Source: Rhizobium sp. NFR07 (GTDB lineage Bacteria > Pseudomonadota > Alphaproteobacteria > Rhizobiales > Rhizobiaceae). From it: 64,000 nt of DNA. Shown here piece by piece: positions 35,409 through 44,048 of the stretch. A model generated the notes under the pieces. That model was not told the DNA's origin and did not search any database. It saw nothing but the letters and a program-made list of their open reading frames with translations. A program made the position numbers and the translations under genes. Numbering within the stretch: position 1 is the first letter of the stretch; the number at the start of each line of letters is the position of its first letter. The stretch is from positions 1 to 64,000 of the forward strand of contig NZ_FOKM01000006.1 in the NCBI RefSeq assembly GCF_900111905.1, given 5' to 3'.

Positions 35409-36407
35409 ATGAAAGCGCTCGTGTATTTGGGCAAGGAAAGCATGGGGTACCGCGACGTCCCCGAACCGGAAGCAGCCTCCGGTGGCGTGATCGTTAAGGT
35501 CCATGCCTGCGGCATCTGCGGTTCGGACATGCACGGCTATCACGGACACGATCCGCGCCGCGTTCCACCGATGATCATGGGCCACGAGATGGCAGGCGTG
35601 CTGGAGAGCGGCCCCAGCGCGGGGCGGCGCGTGACCATCAACCCGCTTCTCACCTGCGGCCGCTGCAACGAATGCCTGTCCGGGGCACCGCAACTCTGCG
35701 AGGAGCAACGCAATATCGGCCTGCCGCCGCATGCGGGCGGCTTCGCCGACAGGATCGTTGTGCCGGGAACCAGCCTCGTCGAAATCCCGGACCATATGGA
35801 TTTCCCGACGGCAGCCTTGTCCGAGCCTGTGGCGGTCGCCTATCACGCAGTGCAGATCGGAATGCGTAACCTGCGACGTCCTCTATCGGCCGCCAGGGTC
35901 GTCGTTCTGGGAGGCGGCGCGATCGGACTGGCAACGGCGCTGGTCGCGATAACTCAGGGTGCTGCGACTGTCATGCTGGGTGAAACGAGCGCTACGCGGC
36001 GCGCGACGGCCCAGGCCGCCTCCGATGCAATCGTCGCCTATGATCCGCTTGGCGAAGCTCAGATTGAGCCTGCCTCCGCGGATCTGATTTTCGATGCTGT
36101 CGGCGCCAGGGCGACCCGGGAGGCTGCCTTCAGGCTGGCCCGGCGAGGCGCCACCATCGTCCATCTGGGGCTTCTGCCCGGATCCGAGGGGGTCGACGTC
36201 AGAAGGATGACGCTGGCCGAGATCGCCTTCGTCGGCTCCTACTGCTATTCGATGACGGATTTCAGGGAAACCGTGGCCTTGCTCGCCTCCAATCGCCTCG
36301 GCCCGCTGAACTGGGTCGAGACCCGACCGATGGCCGAGGGCGCGAAGGCTTTCGCCGATCTCGACAGAGGTGATACGAGCGCCGCCAAGATCGTTCTGAT
36401 GAACTGA
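35409..36407 (+). CDS. Zinc-dependent medium-chain dehydrogenase (polyol type)
   Basis: A 332-residue MDR enzyme with CGICGSDMHGYHG, IMGHEMAGVL, a four-Cys structural zinc loop LTCGRCNECLSGAPQLC, and VVLGGGAIGLATALV. It resembles galactitol-phosphate/idonate-type dehydrogenases. GAGGAGGA lies before the ATG. Probably oxidises a polyol processed by the adjacent isomerases. Confidence 0.88.
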   Translation: MKALVYLGKESMGYRDVPEPEAASGGVIVKVHACGICGSDMHGYHGHDPRRVPPMIMGHEMAGVLESGPSAGRRVTINPLLTCGRCNECLSGAPQLCEEQRNIGLPPHAGGFADRIVVPGTSLVEIPDHMDFPTAALSEPVAVAYHAVQIGMRNLRRPLSAARVVVLGGGAIGLATALVAITQGAATVMLGETSATRRATAQAASDAIVAYDPLGEAQIEPASADLIFDAVGARATREAAFRLARRGATIVHLGLLPGSEGVDVRRMTLAEIAFVGSYCYSMTDFRETVALLASNRLGPLNWVETRPMAEGAKAFADLDRGDTSAAKIVLMN

Positions 36408-36494
36408 CTTGGAATGGCCCCGCGAAGTCCCACCGGATGATGGGCTACAACGGGCAGGCACAGACCGGACAGACAGGGGAACGATAGACAACAG

Positions 36495-37184
36495 ATGAAG
36501 AAAAGCCCGATCAGCCGCCCCCAGTCGCTTGCCGCAACCGTCGCCGACCGCATCAAGGCGGCGATCCTTGCCCGCGAACTCGCGCTCGGCGAAGCGCTCT
36601 CGGAAGACAAGATCGCCACCGCCATGGATGTAAGCCGCACGCCCGTTCGTGAAGCGCTTGCGATCCTGCAACTCCAGGGCCTCATAGTGATCCTGCCGCG
36701 CCGCGGCAGCTTCGTCTTTCAGCCCAGTCGCGAAGACATTCGCCTTCTGGTGGAATACCGCATGAATATCGAGCTGCGGGCGGCGCGTCTGGCCGTGAAA
36801 CATGCACCCGGCGGGCTCCACGACGCCATGGTCAAAGCTCTGGAGGACATGGTCCGGGCGCGCGAGGCGGACGACGCTCTGCTATACGCCCGGGCGGATG
36901 GCGATTTCCACAACGCCTTCTTCGAGCACAGCCATAATTATCTGTTCGCCGAAGCATACGACATCGCGGCGGGCCGTATCGCTGCCCTTCGCGCCCATCT
37001 TTCCGACGAGCTCAAGCTGCATCGTCGAATGACCTACGAAGAACACCAACAGATGGCCGAAGCCGTAAAAGCACGCGACCCTAGCAAGCTATGCTCGATC
37101 CTGCGGGCACATATCTCGGCCATGGGACCAAACTATATCCATGCCCTGGAAGCACTCCGCAGGGGAAAACCGCGACTGGCCTGA
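36495..37184 (+). CDS. GntR-family regulator (FadR/FCD type), copy 2
   Basis: A 229-residue regulator clearly paralogous to 32545 (both have LSEDK, SRTPVREA/SRSPVKEA, RRGSFVF/QRGSFVF). FCD ligand residues are in ADGDFHNAFFEHS. It follows the MDR gene by 87 bp and probably regulates that gene and the divergent operon. Confidence 0.88.
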   Translation: MKKSPISRPQSLAATVADRIKAAILARELALGEALSEDKIATAMDVSRTPVREALAILQLQGLIVILPRRGSFVFQPSREDIRLLVEYRMNIELRAARLAVKHAPGGLHDAMVKALEDMVRAREADDALLYARADGDFHNAFFEHSHNYLFAEAYDIAAGRIAALRAHLSDELKLHRRMTYEEHQQMAEAVKARDPSKLCSILRAHISAMGPNYIHALEALRRGKPRLA

Positions 37185-37208
37185 ACGCCGCCTGGCGCGA
37201 CTTGGAGA

Positions 37209-38030
37209 TTACCAGAGGTCGGCGTGACGGTTGACGTCCTTGTAGAGGAGGTAGCGGAAGCGGCCCGGTCCGCCGGCGTAACATGCCTGGGGGCAGAACG
37301 AGCGCAGCCACATGTAGTCGCCCGCCTCGACCTCGACCCAGTCCTCGTTGAGGCGATAAACCGCGCGGCCTTCGAGCACATAGAGGCCATGCTCCATGAT
37401 ATGCGTCTCCATGAATGGAATGACGGCGCCTGGCTCGAAGGTGACGATGTTGAGATGCATGTCGTAGCGCACGTCGGACGGATCGATGAAGCGGGTCGTT
37501 GCCCAGCGGCCCTCGGTATCCGGCATCGGGTTGAGCACGCATTCATCCTCATGGGTGAAGATCGCCGGCGGCGCATCCAGCCCCTCTACGACCTTGAATG
37601 CCTTGCGGACCCAGTGAAAGCGGCAGGCACCCTGGGTGGGGTTGGCGAGGCTCCAGCTCGATCCCGCCGGCAGAAACGCGAACGAGCCTTCGCGAAGCTG
37701 GTGAGCCTTGCCATCGAGCGTAATCGTGCAGCCGCCCGCGACGACGAAAATCGCCGCCTCGGCACGCGCGTCCGGTTCCGGACGGGCGCTGCCGCCGCCG
37801 GGAAGAACCTCCATGATATATTGAGCGAAAGTCTCGGCAAAGCCGCTCAACGGGCGCGAGATGATCCAGGCACGCGACTTTTCCCAATGCGGAAGCACAC
37901 TGGTGACGATATCGCTCATTACCGTCTTCGGGATCACGGCATAGGCGGTCTTGAACACGGCCTTGCTGGATAGAAGTTGCGTCTGCGGCGGCAGGCCGCC
38001 CACGGAAGAAAAGTATCGGCCTTCGGTCAT
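37209..38030 (-). CDS. allE: (S)-ureidoglycine aminohydrolase
   Basis: Bicupin enzyme releasing ammonia from (S)-ureidoglycine in the allantoin pathway. The 273-residue protein matches AllE in length and in RAWIISRPLSGFAETFAQYIMEVLPGGGS and the second cupin PFMETHIMEHGLYVLEG, which bears the metal ligands Glu and His. No other allantoin gene is nearby, so it acts with genes elsewhere. Confidence 0.88.
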   Translation of the reverse strand: MTEGRYFSSVGGLPPQTQLLSSKAVFKTAYAVIPKTVMSDIVTSVLPHWEKSRAWIISRPLSGFAETFAQYIMEVLPGGGSARPEPDARAEAAIFVVAGGCTITLDGKAHQLREGSFAFLPAGSSWSLANPTQGACRFHWVRKAFKVVEGLDAPPAIFTHEDECVLNPMPDTEGRWATTRFIDPSDVRYDMHLNIVTFEPGAVIPFMETHIMEHGLYVLEGRAVYRLNEDWVEVEAGDYMWLRSFCPQACYAGGPGRFRYLLYKDVNRHADLW

Positions 38031-38135
38031 GCTGTCTCCCCGTCTGTCGGTCGTCCAGCTTTAAGCGCGGGGACAGATTTCAGCAATCGGCAAACGACGG
38101 AGATGCTCGGATCGGGGCTGACCAGGGCCAAGTGC

Positions 38136-39482
38136 CTATTCGTCGCCGGAAGTGGTCGGTTCGCCATCCTCGTTATGGCGACGATATCTTATGATCGCCG
38201 GCGAGAACCACAGATAGATGCCTATGATGACGGCGCCTGCACTGACGCATAGGAGAAAATAGACATGCGCCAGCGCATTGTCCTCGGATAGCGCCGCCAT
38301 GCACAGAGGCAAGGCTCCGCCGAATACCGCGTAGGAGACAGTGTAGGAGAACGAGACGCCACTGAACCTGACCTGCGGCGGGAATGACCGTATCATCACG
38401 ACGGGTACCGCCGTCGCGACCGCACCGGATAATCCGATGACCGCACTCACGATGCAGAGATAGTTCATCCCGGTGCTTTCAAGCGTCGCGAGGGCGCAGG
38501 CGCCCGCAGCCAGAAGCCCTCCTCCCACGATAAAGACGCTCGCCGGCCCGGCATAGTCGACGGCAATACCGGCGAGGATCACCGCCAGCATCCTGAAGGC
38601 GGCGCTGATGCTGGTGATCGTCAAGGTCTCCAGACGGCCGATATAGTGCAGTTTCTGCAGGATGGTCGGCATGAGCAGCGACAGCGTCAGCACGCATGCC
38701 GCCACCACCCACGTACACAAGACGGATATGACGATGCCGCCCCTGTAATGCTTCAGCACGGTCCGGAGAGGCGGCTCGGGAATGAGCGAGCGATGTGCCC
38801 GAAGCGCCATGAAGACGGGCGTTTCGTGCAGCATCCTTCGCAGATATACGGCTATGACCCCAAGCATGCCGCCAAGCAGAAAAGGCAATCGCCAGCCAAA
38901 GTGGAGCATATCCTCGGTCGACAGCGTGGTGGTGATGGTCTCCATCACCACGGAGCCGAGAAAGACGCCGAACGCGAGACCCGCGCCGACGATGCCGCAG
39001 GCGAAGCCGACGCGCTCCGGCGCGATATGCTCCGACGCGAAGGTCCATGCGCCTGGAACCTCTCCTCCGATGGCGATGCCCTGAAGAATGCGAAGCAGCA
39101 TCAGGATCACCGGCGCGGCTATGCCGATCTCCGAATAATCCGGCAGAAAGGCCATGGAGAGGGTCGAGCTTGCCATCAGGAGGATTGAAAAAAGAAAGAC
39201 GTTCCTGCGCCCGAAAAGATCGCCGAAATGTGCAAAAACAACACCGCCAAGCGGGCGGAAAAGATAGCCCGTCGCGAATATCCCGAATGTCTGCACCGAG
39301 ACCAGCCAGGCCGGCAGATGTGGCGGGAAGAACAGGGTGGCGATGAAGTCAGCAACGAAGATGAATATTACAAAGTCATAGAATTCCAGGGCACCTCCCG
39401 CGGCCACGAGACAGAGTGTCTTCAGGCTATGACGATGCGTCACAGCCGGTCCGACTGCTGGCGAATATGGGGGGCGCGACAT
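38136..39482 (-). CDS. MFS transporter, metabolite:H+ symporter type
   Basis: A 448-residue 12-helix transporter of the MHS family (proline/betaine, shikimate, ketoglutarate permeases). GGALEFYDFVIFIFVADFIATLFFP near residue 30 and FGDLFGRRNVFLFSI are diagnostic. Shikimate permease ShiA belongs to the same family, so a role in importing a hydroaromatic acid is possible. ATG 39482 has GAGG upstream; an earlier start at 39536 would add 18 residues. Confidence 0.85.
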   Translation of the reverse strand: MSRPPYSPAVGPAVTHRHSLKTLCLVAAGGALEFYDFVIFIFVADFIATLFFPPHLPAWLVSVQTFGIFATGYLFRPLGGVVFAHFGDLFGRRNVFLFSILLMASSTLSMAFLPDYSEIGIAAPVILMLLRILQGIAIGGEVPGAWTFASEHIAPERVGFACGIVGAGLAFGVFLGSVVMETITTTLSTEDMLHFGWRLPFLLGGMLGVIAVYLRRMLHETPVFMALRAHRSLIPEPPLRTVLKHYRGGIVISVLCTWVVAACVLTLSLLMPTILQKLHYIGRLETLTITSISAAFRMLAVILAGIAVDYAGPASVFIVGGGLLAAGACALATLESTGMNYLCIVSAVIGLSGAVATAVPVVMIRSFPPQVRFSGVSFSYTVSYAVFGGALPLCMAALSEDNALAHVYFLLCVSAGAVIIGIYLWFSPAIIRYRRHNEDGEPTTSGDE

Positions 39483-39653
39483 GCAATCGACCTCAGTTGC
39501 GTCGAGCGCAACAGAGCCATCCAAAGCGAACCTCATATTCTGAAAGTTAGCCGTCGCGTTACATATGAAACTTCTCAGCTTCGCGCCGATCCGCCGTGCC
39601 GAAACTGCCTTTGGGGGCACATGCAAGCCTGTTGAAAGACCGGCTATTTCGCC

Positions 39654-40028
39654 CTAGCTGCGCATCGCACGCAAACGCCTGATCTCATCGAGCAATTGCT
39701 GCGGATGATAGGGCTGATCCAGCGGCCCCTGTTCGCAGAGGTCACCGGCCACCTCCGCCGTTCTGCTCAGCGACTGGGTCAGGACGACCTGCGCTTCACC
39801 GCCCTGTTTCCTGACATGGGTCGAGAGATCGAAGCCGCTGCCGTCGCGCATCGCCACGTCCGAGACGATAACATCGACCGTGTGATGCTCGACGCTGAGC
39901 TTTGCATCTTCGAGACCGGTTGCCTCGATGACCCGATATCCGCATTCGCGCAGATATTTCGCTACTGCCGACCGCTGCAGGGCGTCGCTGCTCACCACCA
40001 GAATGGTCTCAGCCGTTTCCGTCTGCAT
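39654..40028 (-). CDS. Degenerate single-domain receiver protein
   Basis: A 124-residue stand-alone receiver. The phospho-acceptor Asp57 (VSDVAMRDGSG) and Thr84 are present, but the acidic pair after beta-1 is Ser13-Ser14 and the invariant Lys is Gln105 (PLDQPYHP). Metal binding and normal phosphorylation are therefore doubtful; such pseudo-receivers usually signal through interaction. Overlaps the next receiver gene by 20 bp. Confidence 0.82.
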   Translation of the reverse strand: MQTETAETILVVSSDALQRSAVAKYLRECGYRVIEATGLEDAKLSVEHHTVDVIVSDVAMRDGSGFDLSTHVRKQGGEAQVVLTQSLSRTAEVAGDLCEQGPLDQPYHPQQLLDEIRRLRAMRS

Positions 40029-40425
40029 GAGGCTCTCCCTTAAAAAGCGCGCGAAGCGTATCCGCGACGTTCCAGACAGGTTTTCTCAGAAACAGGTCGC
40101 AGAAGCGCTGATCCACATCCTGGCGGGCATCGCCGGTCATCATGGCAATCTTCATGCCCCGATGATGGGTGCGGACGTGGCGGGCGAGATCGATGCCGTT
40201 CGCCTGGCCCGGCATGTCGATATCCGTCAGCAGGAGATCGAATTTCACGCCATAGCGCAGCAGATCCATCGCCTCGTCGGCGGAAGAGACCTCGATGACT
40301 TCCCAGCCGATCCTCCGCAGATTGTCGGCGGCATCCATCCTGAGGAGGAATTCGTCTTCGGCAAGAAGCACGCGGATGGGCGATGCGTCCACGCCGGGCC
40401 TGCCGCCCACATATGCCGGGATCAT
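40009..40425 (-). CDS. Single-domain response regulator
   Basis: A 138-residue CheY-like receiver with all key residues: Glu23-Asp24, phospho-acceptor Asp68 in LTDIDMPG, Thr97 and Lys115 in LRKPV. A short extension precedes the domain; ATG 40425 has GAGG upstream. Co-transcribed with the degenerate receiver that follows. No kinase is present in the window. Confidence 0.85.
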   Translation of the reverse strand: MIPAYVGGRPGVDASPIRVLLAEDEFLLRMDAADNLRRIGWEVIEVSSADEAMDLLRYGVKFDLLLTDIDMPGQANGIDLARHVRTHHRGMKIAMMTGDARQDVDQRFCDLFLRKPVWNVADTLRALFKGEPHADGNG

Positions 40426-40459
40426 ACCGATCTTGCCTCTCGCCCTACGCGACCTGACG

Positions 40460-40666
40460 TCAGAAATACCTGACACTGTCTTTTGTTCCCGATCTAGCCG
40501 ATCGATTGACGGTCGCCAAGAGACCGGTGTGGCACTTCAAACACATTAGCGGGCGGCCATATGGACTCTCGCCCGTCACTCGCACAAGCTGATCGCTAAA
40601 GATGGCCATTCCAGCGAGGAGGCGGCGGTCTTTCCAGACAACAGCAATCTCAAATGTCATACTCAT
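40460..40666 (-). CDS. Possible small hypothetical protein
   Basis: A 68-codon frame in the 370-bp gap between the receivers and the amidohydrolase. The product has no motif I recognise and no ribosome site at the first ATG. Two Cys in a CLKCH pair are the only notable point. It may be spurious; the rest of the gap (40667-40763) is AT-rich with no gene. Confidence 0.25.
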   Translation of the reverse strand: MSMTFEIAVVWKDRRLLAGMAIFSDQLVRVTGESPYGRPLMCLKCHTGLLATVNRSARSGTKDSVRYF

Positions 40667-40763
40667 ATAACATTCAGAAATAAAATTTCGCTCGAATTCG
40701 TCGGGAAATTCGGCGCGCTATGATTGAATTTATGCGCTTGTGTCGTCGTGAAGCCTGTGCATA

Positions 40764-40782
40764 TTGTTATATCAATAAACAA
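40764..40782. promoter_or_regulatory. Operator-like repeat upstream of the amidohydrolase
   Basis: TTGTTATATCAATAAACAA has 5-bp inverted arms. Together with a downstream GAACTTC it matches the element at 43150-43167 in front of the decarboxylase-like gene. Located 16 bp before the ATG. Confidence 0.5.
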
Positions 40783-40798
40783 AAATGGGAACTTCGAT

Positions 40799-41659
40799 AT
40801 GGGAACGGGCGCGATCGACGCAGTCGTCAACATATGGACCGAGGAGGCCCTTGCCGGCCGGCCGGACCGCAATGATTTCTACACGGGCAAGGTGAAGGTC
40901 GACCGGGGCACATTCGAAGGCGTCTCGCTCGAAAACATGATCCGGCGCATGGACGAGGCCGGCATCGAGCGCTCCATGCTGATCGCCGCCAAGGTCGGTC
41001 CGGCCGATCACCGCGCCTGCTACCACGTGCCCTACAAGCTGGTTGTCGACGCAGTCCAGAAATATCCCGACCGCTTTCTCGGCCTTGCTGGCGTCGACCC
41101 GACCGAGGGCATGCGCGGCGTCCGGGAACTGGAAATGCTCGTGCGTGAATACGGCTTCATCGGCGCACATACCTATCCCCACTGGTTCGAGCTCGCGCCC
41201 GACCATGCCCGCTACTATCCCTTCTATGCCAAATGCGTCGAACTCGACGTGCCGATCCAGCTGCAGGTCGGGCAGTCGCTCGTCTACGACAAGAGCTTTC
41301 CCCGCCGCAGCACCGGCCGTCCGATCACGCTCGACGCCGTCGCCTGCGACTTTCCCGAACTGAAGCTCATCGGCATCCATATCGGCATTCCGTGGACGGA
41401 AGAGATGATTGCCATGGCCTGGAAGCACGAGAATGTCTTCATCGGCTCGGACGCCCATGCGCCGCGCTACTGGCCGCAATCTTTCATCCATTACATCAAC
41501 ACCTACGGGCAGGATAAGGTGATCTTCGGCACCGATTTCCCGGTCCTCGATTTCGGCGAGACGATGCGCCAGATCGACGAACTCAACCTGCGCCCGGGGC
41601 CGAAGCAGAAATTCCTGCGCGACAACGTGATCCGCATCTACGGGCTCGACGCGAAATGA
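40799..41659 (+). CDS. Amidohydrolase-2-family TIM-barrel protein lacking the N-terminal His-x-His
   Basis: A 286-residue member of the ACMSD/2-pyrone-dicarboxylate lactonase-like superfamily. The typical D-x-H-x-H after beta-1 reads DAVVN (Asp7, Val9, Asn11). Later landmarks are kept: GAHTYPHWFE, IGIHIGIPW with conserved His, and FGTDFPVLDF with the catalytic Asp. It may use one metal or none. ATG 40799 fits the barrel start. Its stop overlaps the ligase ATG by 4 bp. Confidence 0.8.
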   Translation: MGTGAIDAVVNIWTEEALAGRPDRNDFYTGKVKVDRGTFEGVSLENMIRRMDEAGIERSMLIAAKVGPADHRACYHVPYKLVVDAVQKYPDRFLGLAGVDPTEGMRGVRELEMLVREYGFIGAHTYPHWFELAPDHARYYPFYAKCVELDVPIQLQVGQSLVYDKSFPRRSTGRPITLDAVACDFPELKLIGIHIGIPWTEEMIAMAWKHENVFIGSDAHAPRYWPQSFIHYINTYGQDKVIFGTDFPVLDFGETMRQIDELNLRPGPKQKFLRDNVIRIYGLDAK

Positions 41660-43107
41660 ACCTCGCCGAAGCCATCGAGATCAACGCCAAGGCGCGGCCC
41701 GATCACATCGCGATCATCGAGGGCGACCGCCGGCTGACCTACCGCGAACTGGCGGGAGCGATAGCTACCGCCGCCGCGCGGCTGCAGACCGCCGGCGTGG
41801 GCCGCGAAGACATTATCGGCCTCTGTCTCAAGGACAGCGCCGAACACCTGATCTTTCTCTATGCGCTCGCCCGCATCGGCGCAGTCATCCTGCCCATGGA
41901 CGTGCGCTGGACCGAAGCGGAAAAGCTGCGCGTCGCCGCGCATTTCGAAACAAGGTTCATTCTGGTGGAGTCGGACAGCGATCCGGTTGGCGACCTGCAG
42001 ATGCTCGCCTGGGACGCGCTGCCCGAAGAGACGGATGCCGCCGGCGCAATCCTGCCCGGCGATGACATTCCCCTTCTCCTGTCACTGTCTTCCGGCACGA
42101 CGGGCCGCCCCAAGGGGCCGCGCATCACCCACACGCAGATGCTGCGGCGCTTCTGGACGCACTGGATCAATCTCGGCCTCAACAGCACCGATCGCTATGT
42201 CTCGGCGACCCCGCTCTATTTCGGCGGCGGACGGACTTTTGCAATGTCCGTGCTCTTTTCCGGCGGCACCGTCATCCTCTTTCCGCCGCCATTCGATGCC
42301 GCCGATCTCTGCGCGGAACTCGACCGTGTTTCCGCGACCAGTACATTCCTCGTACCGACGCAGTTGCGGAAGCTGCTCACCCAGAACATCGCCAGCCTCG
42401 CGCCGGTCGGCAAGCTGCGGCTGCTGATATCCAGCGGCGCGCCACTCGATGGCGACGAGCGCGTCGCGATCTCGAAACTCTGCACAAATTTCGTGGAATA
42501 CTATGCCTCGACGGAAGGCGGCGGAATATCGCTTGCGACACCCGACACGCGCCGCCTGCAGCCGAACGCTGTCGGACGTCCGGTCTTTGGCGTAGAAGTG
42601 GAGGTCGTGGACAACGATCACGCGCCTCTCCCGGCAGGCGAGATCGGCCGTTTTCGCTATCGCGGCCCCGGCGTCGCAACCGGTTATTTTCGCGACGAGG
42701 ATATCGACCGGGAAACCTTCCGCGACGGCTGGTTCTATCCGGGCGACCTTGCCGAGATCGACGAAGCCGGACACGTCATCCTGCGCGGTCGCGCAAAGGA
42801 CATGATCATCCGCGGCGGGGTCAATATCTATCCGGGCGAGATCGAAACGATCCTGCGCGAACACCCTTCCATTTCGGAAGCCGCCGTGGTGGGATGGGCA
42901 TCGCAGCGGCTGGGCGAGGAGGTTGCAGCCTTCATCGTAGCAGCCGAGCCGGTCGATGATACGGATCTCAAGCTGTGGTGCGCGGAAAGGCTGGCGCCCT
43001 ACAAGCTGCCGAAGGCATTCTTCCGGGTCGACGACCTGCCGCGCAACAGCGCAGGCAAGGTTCTGAAGGCGGAGCTGGCGGCCGGATTGCCGACTTCAGC
43101 TGCTTAA
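41656..43107 (+). CDS. Acyl-CoA/aryl-CoA ligase (AMP-binding)
   Basis: A 483-residue adenylating enzyme. Core motifs: LSSGTTGRPKGPRITHTQ (P-loop), YYASTEGGG (A5), GWFYPGDLAEID and ILRGRAKDMIIRGGVNIYP (A7-A8) and PRNSAGKVLK with the C-terminal catalytic Lys. It activates a carboxylic acid for the following steps. Substrate pocket not identifiable by eye. Confidence 0.9.
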   Translation: MNLAEAIEINAKARPDHIAIIEGDRRLTYRELAGAIATAAARLQTAGVGREDIIGLCLKDSAEHLIFLYALARIGAVILPMDVRWTEAEKLRVAAHFETRFILVESDSDPVGDLQMLAWDALPEETDAAGAILPGDDIPLLLSLSSGTTGRPKGPRITHTQMLRRFWTHWINLGLNSTDRYVSATPLYFGGGRTFAMSVLFSGGTVILFPPPFDAADLCAELDRVSATSTFLVPTQLRKLLTQNIASLAPVGKLRLLISSGAPLDGDERVAISKLCTNFVEYYASTEGGGISLATPDTRRLQPNAVGRPVFGVEVEVVDNDHAPLPAGEIGRFRYRGPGVATGYFRDEDIDRETFRDGWFYPGDLAEIDEAGHVILRGRAKDMIIRGGVNIYPGEIETILREHPSISEAAVVGWASQRLGEEVAAFIVAAEPVDDTDLKLWCAERLAPYKLPKAFFRVDDLPRNSAGKVLKAELAAGLPTSAA

Positions 43108-43149
43108 AAAACCGCAAGGCGCGGTTGCGCACCGAGCATCCTGTGTTAA

Positions 43150-43167
43150 TGTTATGTCAATATAACA
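43150..43167. promoter_or_regulatory. Operator-like inverted repeat upstream of the decarboxylase-like gene
   Basis: TGTTAT-N6-ATAACA is a perfect inverted repeat, 22 bp before the ATG and followed by GAACTTC. The near copy at 40764-40782 indicates that the two gene blocks are co-regulated, probably by the HutC-type regulator at 47577 or the TetR at 48418. Confidence 0.55.
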
Positions 43168-43189
43168 AATAAGAACTTCAGAGGGTGAT

Positions 43190-44002
43190 ATGCAGGCTGA
43201 AAAGCCGTGGGCGGGCCAGTCATGGCCGCGCACCGCGTCCGGTCGTTCATCGTTGGTGGAGCCGCTTCCGCATCACATCAGCTGTGATGCGCTGCACGTC
43301 AATTTCCGCGCCGATCCGGCGCGCGTCGCGCATTTCCTGCCGCCGGGTCTGGAGCCGCTCGATACCGGCGATGGCTGGGTGATGATCGCCGAGATGGCCA
43401 AGGTCAGCACCGGCAATCCCGAACAGATGTGGCGCGACCCCGCGCGGTCCTCCTACAATGAATGCGTGCTCGGCTTCTACTGTCGGTTCGGTGATCGGAT
43501 CGGCCGCTACAGCGCGCTTGTCTGGGTCGATCGCGACTGGTCGCTCGGAATGGGCGCCATCTTCGGCTGGGGCAAACGGCTCGCCTCCGTCGATCGCACC
43601 CGCTTCCAGTCCACCAATCCGGCATTCTCTGGAAGCAGCTACCGGCTGGGTGGAACCGTCACCCGCCACGGCCACCCGGTCCTGCGCATGTCGATCGACT
43701 TCGACAAGGATGGCGAGGTTGTCAAAAGCCTTCCCGGCCACGGCGGATCGACTTTCCTCTACCGCTATATCGCAAGCCCCGGCCCGGACGTTGCCGATGT
43801 CGAGCAGCTGTTCGAACTTCCCTTCACCAATGTCTCGATGGGCGAGATCCGCCCCGGCCGCGGTGAGATCGAATTCTTCGATGCCGAAGACGAGGAAGTC
43901 ACAGTGCTCGGCACAGTCGAGGTGACCGGAGGCTTTTCCTATCAGCGCGGCTGGACGACCGACCGGACGGCCCGGCTGCTGCATGACTATTCGGGCGAAT
44001 AG
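43190..44002 (+). CDS. Acetoacetate decarboxylase family protein
   Basis: A 270-residue member of the acetoacetate decarboxylase fold. The Schiff-base Lys region FGWGKRLAS (Lys129) corresponds to the Pro-Lys-Lys of the enzyme, with the second Lys replaced by Arg130. Some family members catalyse aldol or hydration chemistry instead. GAGGGTG precedes the ATG. First of five tightly spaced genes with a transporter. Confidence 0.8.
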   Translation: MQAEKPWAGQSWPRTASGRSSLVEPLPHHISCDALHVNFRADPARVAHFLPPGLEPLDTGDGWVMIAEMAKVSTGNPEQMWRDPARSSYNECVLGFYCRFGDRIGRYSALVWVDRDWSLGMGAIFGWGKRLASVDRTRFQSTNPAFSGSSYRLGGTVTRHGHPVLRMSIDFDKDGEVVKSLPGHGGSTFLYRYIASPGPDVADVEQLFELPFTNVSMGEIRPGRGEIEFFDAEDEEVTVLGTVEVTGGFSYQRGWTTDRTARLLHDYSGE

Positions 44003-44048
44003 AACCGACCCGGTGCGCATAAGAACCAACGACAATAAAGAGGGTAAC

